DNA of 64,000 nt. Source: Mogibacterium sp. Its GTDB lineage: Bacteria > Bacillota > Clostridia > Peptostreptococcales > Anaerovoracaceae. Position 1 is the stretch's first letter, and every line of letters starts with the position of its first letter. Under the pieces are notes generated by a model, which was not told the DNA's origin, did no database searches, and saw only the letters and a list, made by a program, of their open reading frames with translations. Below, piece by piece: positions 52,437-60,922 of this stretch. The stretch is from NCBI GenBank assembly GCA_024403035.1, contig JAKSSP010000002.1, positions 1-64,000 of the forward strand. The letters run 5' to 3'. A program made the translations under genes and the position numbers.

Positions 52437-54215
52437 GTTCCAGATAGCCTTGTACTCTTTGTATTTTTCAATGTTGTTTGTGACGTTCCACGGTATGAAG
52501 CCTCCGTCCAGGCCGGCATCCTCCAGACCTTTGATCTGGGCCTTCAGCTCTGCCTCGCCGTAATTTACGGTCGGAGCCCAGTACGGGGTGTTATAGCCGG
52601 TGATCCATGTGCGTGCCGCTGCAGGGCTAAGAAGCATGTCCTGTTTTTTCTTTGCCCTCTTTCCCCAGTTTTTCATTGTACCGTAAGGATCTTCCCACGC
52701 GCCCGGCCCTCCCGTGTGATCGGTATAAGGCATTGCGCTGATAGCGTCGACTATATTTGAAATGCCCGGCCAGTACTGACCGTAAGCCGTCATGTAGCCG
52801 TACACGCTCTCGCCAAATACATCAACGGAGAAATACGCTCCCGCCTCATGTATCTGGTCCGCAGCGTAGAAGCAGAAATTCTGAACAGCCTGCCCTTTCT
52901 CCTCTCCGTACGTGTTACGGAAATCAGCCACTCCGGATCCGGACATTGTGTATGTATTCTCAGGGAATCTTACATAGTCGAACTGTATCTCGTTGAATCC
53001 GAATTCCTTTACAGCCTCCTGAGCCAGCCTGACATTGTACTCCCAGGCCTTGCGTGAATACGCGCTCGGCCATCCCGTGTTTGAGCCGTAGACGATGCAT
53101 TCTTCAGGATGGTCCTTTCCGTATATCGGATCATTGAAAACGACGATGCGCCCTATCAGGTATACACCTGTCTCTCTCAGAGCGTCTATGCCCTTCCTAT
53201 AGTCCTCTAAGGACGCATATGCCGTTTTGTATGAGTACGGCGAGAGTTCCTTTGCCGTTTCCGACTTGTACGCCAGCACTCCGTCCTTTATGTCCACGAC
53301 CACGGCGTTGCAGCCGGTATCTTCGATGATCTTGATATAGCTCTTGGGTTTCACGGCTGCCGCGCAGTTCAGATACATCGCGCGCGCGTGCGAACAGAAC
53401 TCGTTCCCTTCTATAACAGGTTTTTCATACGGATAATAATCCAGATGACTGGCCTTGCCTCCGTGAAGGTCTATGCCGTATTTATCCTTCTTGGCTTTGT
53501 CGTATACGCTGTTATCGTTAAATACAGCATCGGCTTTTTCCTGAGTATCCGTCATGTACTTGCCGTACACATAACCCTCTGCGACACTGTCTCCGTCCTG
53601 GTATTCCACCTTGTATTTATTGACATATCCGTTCGCGTCAAGGTTGTCATATCCTGTTACCTTAAGACATGTGCTCTTAGGCGCGAATGAGGCTATCGCC
53701 GGGCCTGTTTCCTCGGCATATATAGTCACAGGAGTCCTCACATAGACCTCTGTTTCCTTTACTATGCCCTCAGGCGACGCCGCGAGATTATCTTCGCGAA
53801 CGTACTTCGGCACCCTGCTGAGGATATCAGGGTTTTCTTCAGAGGAAAGGCTCCCCTCTTTGTTCTCGATGGCGACATACCTTACTCCATCGACCTCCAC
53901 TATCCTGTTTGTTCTGTATACCGGAGTGCCTCGAACCAGTCTGTCGATTTCCTTTGCTGTTACGGTACCCGTGCCGGCCTGCTCCCCTTCACTATCCTCT
54001 TCAGTAAGAGGCTTACCTATCAGGTATACGGCCGTATCGTTCGAAGTGCCGGCAACATAAGCATCCATATGACCGGATGCGGATCTGCCGCATGTGACAG
54101 CAAGCACGGCGGCCAGTATCAGCGCAACAAAAATGACGGCAATATCCTTTTTATCGAACATGCCGGCGATCTTTTCCGCATCCTGTTTGATTTTATGTTT
54201 ATACGTATCTGACAC
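52422..54215 (-). CDS. Membrane-anchored putative glycoside hydrolase (DUF4015)
   Basis: 597-residue protein. Basic N-terminus, one membrane segment (about 26-43, AVIFVALILAAVLAVTCG), an SH3-like region (about 75-230), then a TIM-barrel-like DUF4015 domain (about 250-590) with VVVDIKDG, GIDALRETGVYLIGRIVVF, FGFNEIQFDYVRFP, FSVDVFGESV and ISAMPYTDH, where acidic residues at strand ends suggest glycosidase catalysis. It is predicted to act outside the membrane on cell-wall or environmental glycans. The start is GTG at 54215. Its stop codon lies within the closing helix of the adjacent RNA. Confidence 0.85.
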   Translation of the reverse strand: MSDTYKHKIKQDAEKIAGMFDKKDIAVIFVALILAAVLAVTCGRSASGHMDAYVAGTSNDTAVYLIGKPLTEEDSEGEQAGTGTVTAKEIDRLVRGTPVYRTNRIVEVDGVRYVAIENKEGSLSSEENPDILSRVPKYVREDNLAASPEGIVKETEVYVRTPVTIYAEETGPAIASFAPKSTCLKVTGYDNLDANGYVNKYKVEYQDGDSVAEGYVYGKYMTDTQEKADAVFNDNSVYDKAKKDKYGIDLHGGKASHLDYYPYEKPVIEGNEFCSHARAMYLNCAAAVKPKSYIKIIEDTGCNAVVVDIKDGVLAYKSETAKELSPYSYKTAYASLEDYRKGIDALRETGVYLIGRIVVFNDPIYGKDHPEECIVYGSNTGWPSAYSRKAWEYNVRLAQEAVKEFGFNEIQFDYVRFPENTYTMSGSGVADFRNTYGEEKGQAVQNFCFYAADQIHEAGAYFSVDVFGESVYGYMTAYGQYWPGISNIVDAISAMPYTDHTGGPGAWEDPYGTMKNWGKRAKKKQDMLLSPAAARTWITGYNTPYWAPTVNYGEAELKAQIKGLEDAGLDGGFIPWNVTNNIEKYKEYKAIWNAPAE

Positions 54216-54241
54216 TTAGTCTTCCACCCCTTCCGTACCCA

Positions 54242-54270
54242 ATTAAACACCATTTGTCATGGTCATTCAA
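54242..54270 (-). promoter_or_regulatory. Promoter of the DUF4015 gene
   Basis: TTGAAT (54265-54270), 17-nt spacer, TTTAAT (54242-54247) on the minus strand. It overlaps the plus-strand promoter of the alpha-galactosidase gene. Confidence 0.6.
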
Positions 54271-54283
54271 CCTAATGTATAAT
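54254..54283 (+). promoter_or_regulatory. Promoter of the alpha-galactosidase operon
   Basis: TTGTCA (54254-54259), 18-nt spacer, TATAAT (54278-54283), 25 nt before the ATG at 54309. It shares 17 bp with the divergent DUF4015 promoter, so the two may exclude each other. Confidence 0.7.
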
Positions 54284-54308
54284 CATATGGATAAAAAAGG
54301 AGGATGCT

Positions 54309-55784
54309 ATGAGCAAAATAGATCTTACGCCATTCATAAAGGAAGACAAGGGTTCAGAGATCATAATAGAACTGCCGTGTAAAGAGAATGAAAGAGCATT
54401 CTTTAACGGATATCAGACATGGACACCTTCATTTGAGGTAGCTCCGACAGACACTCACATCGGTGTAAAGAGAATCTTCAGATTTCTCGGAGCCCCTTGG
54501 GGCACAACCAAATACGGCGATGTTTTTTTTATGAACTACAGCGGCAAGCCGGGACGTTTCCACGGCTTTACGTATTTCTATAAAAGACATGACGATGAAT
54601 ACCTCTTCATAGGTTCTACTGACGAGACCAACGGCTATACGATCTTCGAATACGACATGATCAAGGGCGAGCTCAAGATAAGTAAGGACGCCGGCAGTGA
54701 AAGGTTCGATCAGAACGTTCACATCGCCGCTTTTGAGGGCGCACATGATGAAGTATTTGATGAATGGTTCGAAGCATCCGGGATCAAACGCATCCCTGCT
54801 GAGCCTCTTGCGGGCTACGGAAGCTGGTACAATCATTATGACAAGATCAGCGACGAGACCATCACTACGGATCTTGAGGGGGCCGCGGGCATCCTGAAAC
54901 CCGGCGACCTCTTCCAGATCGATGACGGCTGGCAGGTGCAGGTCGGCGACTGGGACTGCAATATGCAGCGTTTCCCTCGCGGCATGAAAGCTTCTGTGGA
55001 CGACATCCATGACAAAGGCTTCAAGGCCGGACTATGGCTTGCCCCGTATTCAGCCCAGTGCAAGTCCCAGCTGGTGAAGAACCACCCTGACTGGCTTCTC
55101 AGACATCACGGAAAGCCTTGGTACGCGGGATGCAACTGGGGCGGATTTTTCGCTCTGGATTTTGATCATCCGGGCGTCCGCGATTACCTGAAGCGCACTT
55201 TCGATACGGTGCTCAGTGACTGGGGATTTGATCTGGTAAAACTGGACTTCCTGTACGGAGCAGCTCCATGGCCGACTGCCGGAGGAGAATTCGACGGCGA
55301 GAGCCGCGGAGGACGCATGTGCCGCGCGATGGACTTCCTGAGGGAACTATGCGGCGACAAGCAGATACTCGGATGCGGTGTACCTCTCGGACCTGCCTCT
55401 GGAAAAGTCGAGTACTGCAGGATAGGCTGCGACGCGAGCCTCGACTGGAACAACGTTCCGTACATGAGGAACGTCAGCAGAGAATATCCGTCCACAAAGC
55501 ACGCTTTGCTCAACACATTCTACAGAAGAGGCCTGGATGGCAGAGCTTTCCTGAACGATCCGGATGTCTTCTTCCTGAGAAGGGACAATATAAAGCTCTC
55601 AGAGGAGCAGAAAGACCTCCACGCTAAAGTGCTGGCACAGTACGGCAGTTTCTTCCTCACATCGGACAACATGGGCGATTACGATGAAGAACAGCGCGTG
55701 CACTATGATAAGCTCAGGGAACTGTGGAATAAGAAAGACTGGACAGACAGGCATTTCCTCGACTGGATCAGAAAATATGAGTAA
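54309..55784 (+). CDS. GH36-type alpha-galactosidase
   Basis: 491-residue cytoplasmic glycoside hydrolase, shorter than classical GH36 (about 700). N-terminal beta domain (1-165), then a barrel with GSWYNHYDKI, QIDDGWQ, LWLAPYSA, the nucleophile D313 in VKLDFLYGA and the likely acid/base D375 in CDASLDWNN. It should release terminal alpha-galactose from imported oligosaccharides such as melibiose or raffinose; related alpha-N-acetylgalactosaminidase activity is possible. GGAGG precedes the ATG. No signal peptide, consistent with substrate import by the following transporter. Confidence 0.88.
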   Translation: MSKIDLTPFIKEDKGSEIIIELPCKENERAFFNGYQTWTPSFEVAPTDTHIGVKRIFRFLGAPWGTTKYGDVFFMNYSGKPGRFHGFTYFYKRHDDEYLFIGSTDETNGYTIFEYDMIKGELKISKDAGSERFDQNVHIAAFEGAHDEVFDEWFEASGIKRIPAEPLAGYGSWYNHYDKISDETITTDLEGAAGILKPGDLFQIDDGWQVQVGDWDCNMQRFPRGMKASVDDIHDKGFKAGLWLAPYSAQCKSQLVKNHPDWLLRHHGKPWYAGCNWGGFFALDFDHPGVRDYLKRTFDTVLSDWGFDLVKLDFLYGAAPWPTAGGEFDGESRGGRMCRAMDFLRELCGDKQILGCGVPLGPASGKVEYCRIGCDASLDWNNVPYMRNVSREYPSTKHALLNTFYRRGLDGRAFLNDPDVFFLRRDNIKLSEEQKDLHAKVLAQYGSFFLTSDNMGDYDEEQRVHYDKLRELWNKKDWTDRHFLDWIRKYE

Positions 55785-55813
55785 GTTATAACAAGTATTA
55801 TAGGTGTAAAAAC

Positions 55814-57325
55814 ATGAGCAAAAACAAAGAAGCTGCCGTGGAATATACCGGCATCACAGAAAAACAGGCTAAGCGAAATCTTTGGTTCTTCCCTCTCGGT
55901 ACTTTCGGAAGGGATATGATCTACAACCTGTTTACGAACTTCATTCTGGTCTATGTACTCTTCACGCACAATCTGACGCCTGCACAGCTGATGGCCATCA
56001 CGGGCATCATGATAGGCGCCAGAGTATTTGACGCTCTGAACGACCCGCTCATGGGAAATATCATAGAGCGTACAAGGACCCGCTGGGGCAAGTACAAACC
56101 ATGGCTGGTCATAGGTATCCTCAGCACATCCATCGTGGTCTATCTGGCGTTCAACGTCAGGCTTGAGGGCTGGGCATTCATATGGTTCTTCGGGATCATC
56201 TACTTCGCGTACAGCATTGCCTACACGATGCACGATATTTCATACTGGGGCATGATCCCATCGCTCAGCAAGGACGGAAGCACCCGTGACAAGCTAACTG
56301 CCATGACCAACCTCGCAGCCGGTATCGGCGGAGGCCTCGCGGGACTCTTCATACCAATGCTGACTACAGGATCCGGAGCCATAGGAGGAAACGCTCAGAC
56401 TGCTTACGGAGTGGTCGCTCTCATATTCTGCATCCTCGCTCCTCTCTTCCTCTGTATCACAATCTTCGGAGTCAGAGAAGACAGATCGTACATGGATACC
56501 ACACCGCCTCCTGTCAGCTTCAAGAAGATCATCTCGACGATCACCAATAACGATCAGCTGTCATGGATGTGCCTCATATTCCTGCTCCATCAGATCGGCG
56601 CAGACCTGATAGTCGGTGGCATAGGCTCCACATACATCTACTTCACATATGGATATAAGGGAGGCCTCTACTCACTCTTCTCTACCATAGGTCTGTCCGC
56701 ATCCGGAATACTTCTGATCGCCTATCCGTGGCTCTCGTCCAGGTGGAACAGAAAGACGCTGATGAAAGGTTTCGGAGTGATAATGGCTGTTGGATTCGCG
56801 ATGATGCTGGCTGCCGGATTCCTGATGCCGGCAGAGATGCCTTCGTTCTGGATCACTACTGTCGGCTACATGCTGGCTCAGCTTGGAATGAACTGCTACT
56901 ACGTGATCATGATGCTCTCCGTCTTCAATACAGTCGAATACAACGAGTATAAGAACGGCACCAGAGACGAAGCCATAATCGCCTCGATCAGACCGTTCTT
57001 CACCAAGTTCGGAAGCGCCCTCTGCGTACTGCTCACAACAGTTTCGTACCTGATCTTCGGAGTCACAAATTACACAAATCAGATCAGTTCGCTGGAGCAG
57101 GCCGCAAACATGGGAACGATCACAGAGGCCGACAAGCTGGCTCAGATCGACACCGTCATCAATTCGGTAACTGCCGGCCAGAGCCATGGCATACTGCTGG
57201 TGATGGTCCTGATACCGTTCATCATGATGATAGGCGCTTACCTGCTCTACAAGAAGCACTACATACTCGATGAGGACGAATACGACCGCATCGTCAGAGA
57301 ACTCGCGGAAAAGAACGCCAAATAA
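55814..57325 (+). CDS. GPH-family sugar symporter (MelB-like)
   Basis: 503-residue permease with about 12 membrane segments of the glycoside-pentoside-hexuronide:cation symporter family. GTFGRDMIYNLF near the start, RTRWGKYKPWLVIG in the first cytoplasmic loop, and YGVVALIFCILAPL later are typical MelB/GPH blocks. It starts 29 nt after the alpha-galactosidase stop codon and most likely imports the galactoside that enzyme cleaves, with sodium or protons. The ribosome site (AGGTG) is weak. Confidence 0.9.
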   Translation: MSKNKEAAVEYTGITEKQAKRNLWFFPLGTFGRDMIYNLFTNFILVYVLFTHNLTPAQLMAITGIMIGARVFDALNDPLMGNIIERTRTRWGKYKPWLVIGILSTSIVVYLAFNVRLEGWAFIWFFGIIYFAYSIAYTMHDISYWGMIPSLSKDGSTRDKLTAMTNLAAGIGGGLAGLFIPMLTTGSGAIGGNAQTAYGVVALIFCILAPLFLCITIFGVREDRSYMDTTPPPVSFKKIISTITNNDQLSWMCLIFLLHQIGADLIVGGIGSTYIYFTYGYKGGLYSLFSTIGLSASGILLIAYPWLSSRWNRKTLMKGFGVIMAVGFAMMLAAGFLMPAEMPSFWITTVGYMLAQLGMNCYYVIMMLSVFNTVEYNEYKNGTRDEAIIASIRPFFTKFGSALCVLLTTVSYLIFGVTNYTNQISSLEQAANMGTITEADKLAQIDTVINSVTAGQSHGILLVMVLIPFIMMIGAYLLYKKHYILDEDEYDRIVRELAEKNAK

Positions 57326-57357
57326 GAGTTGCATATAAACAGGCAATCGACAAAAAG

Positions 57358-57390
57358 AGGCCGGAGTACATCTCCGGCCTTTGTTTTGCC
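57358..57390. terminator. Bidirectional terminator between transporter gene and queT
   Basis: Stem AGGCCGGAG / CTCCGGCCT with a 5-nt loop (57358-57380), then TTGTTTTG on the plus strand and CTTTTTGTCG on the minus strand. Confidence 0.88.
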
Positions 57391-57398
57391 TTTTACTG

Positions 57399-57902
57399 TC
57401 ACATGCTGTCGGCGTTACTGTCGAATATCTGTCTGCGCTTTAGAATAGCGCCGCATAAGATCTCTCCCAGCACATAGCATCCCAGTAATTCTCCGCCCAG
57501 GATCTGGATCATCAGGATAGGGATGGCGGTATCCACAACGCCGTAGCCGTACTTCAGGACGAACGGCACTATGAGAGCGTTGGCGATCACGGCAGGGATA
57601 GGTACCAGCCAGCGGTTATTGCGGAGAAGGTAGCCCAGCGCCGCGCCAATGAGCGTTGCGAGGCTGCCGAATATAACGTCAAGTATGACGCCTCCTCCAA
57701 TGAGGTTTGCCAGCAGACATCCAATAAAAAGACCCGGTATCGCCGCCGGCGTGAACATAGGCAGTATGCAAAGCGCTTCTGCTATCCTCAGCTGTATCGG
57801 CCCGAAAGATATCGGGGCAAAAACGAGTGTAAGGACCACGTAAAGCGCCGCGATGGCAGCTCCCTGCGTGAGCCTCTGCACCTTTGGATCGGTGTTTTTC
57901 AT
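57399..57902 (-). CDS. queT: QueT-family transporter (queuosine precursor, ECF-type)
   Basis: 167-residue membrane protein with five or six hydrophobic segments, the size of ECF substrate-binding (S) components. LYVVLTLVFAPISFGPIQLRIAEAL (split here: LVFAPISFGPIQLRIAEA) is the QueT signature. It imports a queuosine precursor such as preQ1, presumably with a shared ECF module encoded elsewhere. I chose the ATG at 57902 because AAAGGAG lies 9 nt upstream; a longer frame to 57989 would cover the riboswitch-like leader. Confidence 0.88.
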   Translation of the reverse strand: MKNTDPKVQRLTQGAAIAALYVVLTLVFAPISFGPIQLRIAEALCILPMFTPAAIPGLFIGCLLANLIGGGVILDVIFGSLATLIGAALGYLLRNNRWLVPIPAVIANALIVPFVLKYGYGVVDTAIPILMIQILGGELLGCYVLGEILCGAILKRRQIFDSNADSM

Positions 57903-57918
57903 TATTTCTTTCTCCTTT

Positions 57919-57963
57919 GGTTTTGATATTTTAGAAGCAGGATATCGGACCCGAACTGCTTCA
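57919..57963 (-). promoter_or_regulatory. Possible preQ1-I riboswitch upstream of queT
   Basis: On the minus strand a 7-bp stem GAAGCAG / CTGCTTC (57934-57962) whose loop begins TTCGGG, followed by an A-rich tail with AAAACC that could pair with the loop G residues to form an H-type pseudoknot, directly before the ribosome site. This is the layout of a translational preQ1-I switch, and the gene is right. The loop does not match the consensus well by eye. Confidence 0.4.
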
Positions 57964-58014
57964 GACGTCTGTTTTCTGCGGGCGTCCACGCGTGATGATA
58001 CAACAATCGTTTTC

Positions 58015-59178
58015 TTATGTCCAGTAATGATTCAGTCTGTGCTTTCCTTCGCGGGCATCCTTATATTCCCTGAAGAACTTAAGCGCTGCGTCGTAATACA
58101 GCTCTTCCGCTCTCTCCATCGCCTCTTCAGGGCTTATGCTGCCGTGCGCCAGAGGTATGATCTTTCCGATACCGCAGTCAAAGAGTCCTTCCCAGCCTTC
58201 CCCCAGGCATCCGACTATCGCGGTGACCGTCACCTCTTTCTCCTTTGCCCTTTTGCCAATGCCCTGCATGGCCTTTCCGTGCAGGCTCTGGAAGTCGGCT
58301 CTGCCCTCGCCCGTTATGACCATGTCGGCTCCGGCGAGCGCTTTATCGAACCCCGTAAGGTCAAGCATTATTTCTATTCCCGGCCTAAGCTCTGCGCCAA
58401 GCAATGCATACAGCGCGGCACCTATGCCTCCCGCGGCACCGGCTCCGGCCACCCTGTCGCAGTCGATGCCGGTAAGATCCAGTATCACATCTCTGTAATT
58501 GCGCATGCCTCTTTCCAGCTCTGCAAGAGTTTCTTCATCCGCGCCTTTCTGCGGTCCGTATACATATGTTGCTCCGTTTTCTCCCGTGAGCGGATTGTCT
58601 ACGTCGCACATCACGCTTAGGCGCGCTTCCGCAAGCCTCTTGTCAAGGCATGAAAGATCGATATGGGACACATCCGCAAGGTCTCGCCCCCTGCCCTCAA
58701 GCTCATTGCCGTCTTCGTCAAAAAAAGCAGCGCCCAGGGCTCTCATAAATCCCATTCCGCCGTCATTGGTAGCGGAGCCGCCTATGGCTATTGTTATGTC
58801 TTCCGCTCCCTTTTCAAGAGCATCAAGCAGAAGCTCTCCGGTGCCGGAGGAAATAGCCTCCATCGGATCTCTTCTGTCTTCAGGGACCAGAGTCAGGCCC
58901 GATGCGGACGCCATTTCTATCACAGCTCTGCCTTCATCGAAGAGAGCGTACTTCGCATAAGCCGGTTCCATCAGCGGTCCGTGCACTTCTACAGTCACAG
59001 CTTTTGCATACGAAGAAGCGAGCACAGCGTCTACCGTGCCCTCTCCTCCGTCCGCCAGCGGTATGCTGACAGTTTCTATTTCACCGAACACTTCGCGGGC
59101 GGCAGCTTTGAGCAGCTCCGCTGCGCGTGATGAGTCGATGCTTCCTTTGAAAGAATCGCTTGCGAATATAAGTTTCAT
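58015..59178 (-). CDS. Glycerate kinase
   Basis: 387-residue kinase of the GarK/GlxK family, phosphorylating D-glycerate. SDSFKGS at the N-terminus, LADGGEGTVDA, IGGSATNDGGMGFMRALG (phosphate loop region), VMCDVDNPL and ITGEGRADFQSLHGKA are the family blocks. It follows the D-2-hydroxyacid dehydrogenase gene by 3 nt, so the two are one operon; the dehydrogenase could reduce hydroxypyruvate to glycerate for this kinase. Confidence 0.94.
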   Translation of the reverse strand: MKLIFASDSFKGSIDSSRAAELLKAAAREVFGEIETVSIPLADGGEGTVDAVLASSYAKAVTVEVHGPLMEPAYAKYALFDEGRAVIEMASASGLTLVPEDRRDPMEAISSGTGELLLDALEKGAEDITIAIGGSATNDGGMGFMRALGAAFFDEDGNELEGRGRDLADVSHIDLSCLDKRLAEARLSVMCDVDNPLTGENGATYVYGPQKGADEETLAELERGMRNYRDVILDLTGIDCDRVAGAGAAGGIGAALYALLGAELRPGIEIMLDLTGFDKALAGADMVITGEGRADFQSLHGKAMQGIGKRAKEKEVTVTAIVGCLGEGWEGLFDCGIGKIIPLAHGSISPEEAMERAEELYYDAALKFFREYKDAREGKHRLNHYWT

Positions 59179-59181
59179 TCT

Positions 59182-60153
59182 TTAATTCACCACGTTCACC
59201 GGTTTGCCCCCGGCCCAGGCGCGGATATTGTCCGCTGTGATGTCCATTATCCTCTGTCTGGCCTCTTTTGCCGCCCAGGATATATGAGGTGTTATGATGC
59301 AGTTTTTTGCCTTCAGAAGCGGATTATCCGCCTTTATAGGCTCAGTCGAGACCACATCCACTGCAGCCGCGTAAACCTTGCCGCTGTCCAGCGCGTCAGC
59401 GAGATCCTGCTCGTTGACCAGTGGCCCCCTGCTGTTGTTGATCAGTATGACACCGTCCTTCATCTTCGCTATGTTGTCCCTGTTTATTATCCCTTCTGTC
59501 TCAGGGAAAAGCGGACAGTGCAGGAATATGATATCCGAGCGGCTGAGGAGTTCGTCCAGCTCCACATATTTGGCAAGCGCTGCTCCTTCATCCGACTTGA
59601 AAGAGCCATAAGCCAGCACCTCAAGATGCAGCGCGCCAAGTATCCTCGCAGTCTCCTTGCCTATCCTTCCGAGGCCTATGATGCCCGCCGTCTTGCCGGC
59701 AAGTTCCATCATAGGGTAATCCCAGAAACACCAATCGATGTTGTTCTGCCATCTGCCGGCCTTGACTTCCCTGTCGTGGTGTCCGATATGCGAACATATT
59801 TCCATAAGCAGGCTGACGGCATACTGGCTCACGATGTGAGTGCCGTATGTCGGCACATTGACCACGTCTATCCCCTTGCTGCGGGCATACTTGACGTCGA
59901 CTACGTTGTATCCGGTCGCCAGTACGAATACCGCCCTGAGTTCAGGGCACTTGTCGATAGTGGCGGCGCTGACCGGCGTCTTGTTTATCACCGCGATATC
60001 AGCATCTCCAATCCTCTCTGCTATCAGGTCTGATTCCGCATAAGCCGTGCGGTCATATACCGTTACTTCTCCGAATTCCTCAAGCTGAGTCCAGCTGAGA
60101 TCCCCCGGGTTTTCCGTATATCCGTCAAGCACCACTATTTTATGTTTTTCCAT
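59182..60153 (-). CDS. D-2-hydroxyacid dehydrogenase (glycerate/hydroxypyruvate type)
   Basis: 323-residue NAD-dependent enzyme. NAD motif GIIGLGRIGKE, catalytic Arg in INNSRGPLVNEQ, Glu in STEP and His in ITPHISWA. ATG at 60153 has GGAGG 5 nt upstream and gives the usual N-terminus; the frame runs 11 codons further without a ribosome site. Adjacent glycerate kinase suggests hydroxypyruvate reductase activity as part of glycerate or serine catabolism. Confidence 0.9.
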   Translation of the reverse strand: MEKHKIVVLDGYTENPGDLSWTQLEEFGEVTVYDRTAYAESDLIAERIGDADIAVINKTPVSAATIDKCPELRAVFVLATGYNVVDVKYARSKGIDVVNVPTYGTHIVSQYAVSLLMEICSHIGHHDREVKAGRWQNNIDWCFWDYPMMELAGKTAGIIGLGRIGKETARILGALHLEVLAYGSFKSDEGAALAKYVELDELLSRSDIIFLHCPLFPETEGIINRDNIAKMKDGVILINNSRGPLVNEQDLADALDSGKVYAAAVDVVSTEPIKADNPLLKAKNCIITPHISWAAKEARQRIMDITADNIRAWAGGKPVNVVN

Positions 60154-60168
60154 AAGGCACCTCCGCCT

Positions 60169-60209
60169 TAAACAAACAGCCGCCACACCGGGCGGCTGCA
60201 GGTTTGTTT
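60169..60209 (-). terminator. Terminator of the 11-mer repeat protein gene
   Basis: Two-part stem AAACAAAC...AGCCGCC / GGCGGCT...GTTTGTTT with a CTGC bulge, ending in GTTTGTTTAAGG on the minus strand. It lies between the repeat protein gene and the dehydrogenase gene. Confidence 0.75.
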
Positions 60210-60221
60210 CAGTTTAAAATA

Positions 60222-60860
60222 TTATTCTCCTGTTTCAGGAGCCTCGATATCCTCTCCAAGATCCTTCAGGATCTCTCTTGCCTTTGTGCATGCAGGGCAG
60301 TCGCAGAACTGTTTGCCTTCAGCCTTCATGGCCTCAGCGTGTTTTCTGATCTGCTCAGCTGCTTCCTCACCGAAATTCTCTTTCACTTCAGGCTTGCTGA
60401 ATGTGTCGATAACTTCGTCAAGGGATGAGATACCGGCCTTGAGCTGCTTGATGAATTCGCTCTCTGTAACCTTGTCAACTACCGGAGCTGCCTTGCCCTT
60501 GAGCTCATCAAGTGCCGGAGCTGCCTTTTCTTTGAGTTCATCGATCTTAGGAGCTGCTTTCTCCTTCAGCTCATCGATCTTAGGAGCTGCCTTATCGGAG
60601 AATTTCTCAACTGCGTCTGTAAACTTCTCGCCAGCCTTTGTCAGCTTTTCATTGGCTTCTATCGATTTCTCGGAGAATTTCTCAGCCGACTCATTCAGCT
60701 TGTCCCATGCTTCGCTGCCCTTTTCCTTCAGTTCATCAAACTTGTCGCCGTACTTTTCATCTGCTTCTGCGAGCCACTTTTCAGCTGCGTCCTTGAGCGG
60801 AGCATATACATGACCGTCGAGCAGTTCTTTTACCTTATCTACCGTTTTCTTATCTGCCAT
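60222..60860 (-). CDS. Charged helical protein with 11-residue repeats and CxCxxC tail
   Basis: 212-residue Lys/Glu/Ala-rich protein without signal or membrane segment. Residues 91-134 hold four 11-residue repeats (AAPKIDELKEK twice, AAPALDELKGK, AAPVVDKVTES), an amphipathic pattern like LEA or apolipoprotein helices; residues 30-90 are a looser version. The C-terminus has C186, C188 and C191 (FCDCPACTKARE), a possible metal site. A good ribosome site precedes the ATG, and a terminator follows. Function unknown; stress protection or lipid/metal association are guesses. Confidence 0.82.
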   Translation of the reverse strand: MADKKTVDKVKELLDGHVYAPLKDAAEKWLAEADEKYGDKFDELKEKGSEAWDKLNESAEKFSEKSIEANEKLTKAGEKFTDAVEKFSDKAAPKIDELKEKAAPKIDELKEKAAPALDELKGKAAPVVDKVTESEFIKQLKAGISSLDEVIDTFSKPEVKENFGEEAAEQIRKHAEAMKAEGKQFCDCPACTKAREILKDLGEDIEAPETGE

Positions 60861-60922
60861 TTTGTTACCCTCCTGTAAATAAGAAATATCACGACATTTG
60901 AATTATATCATCCTTTAAAAAA

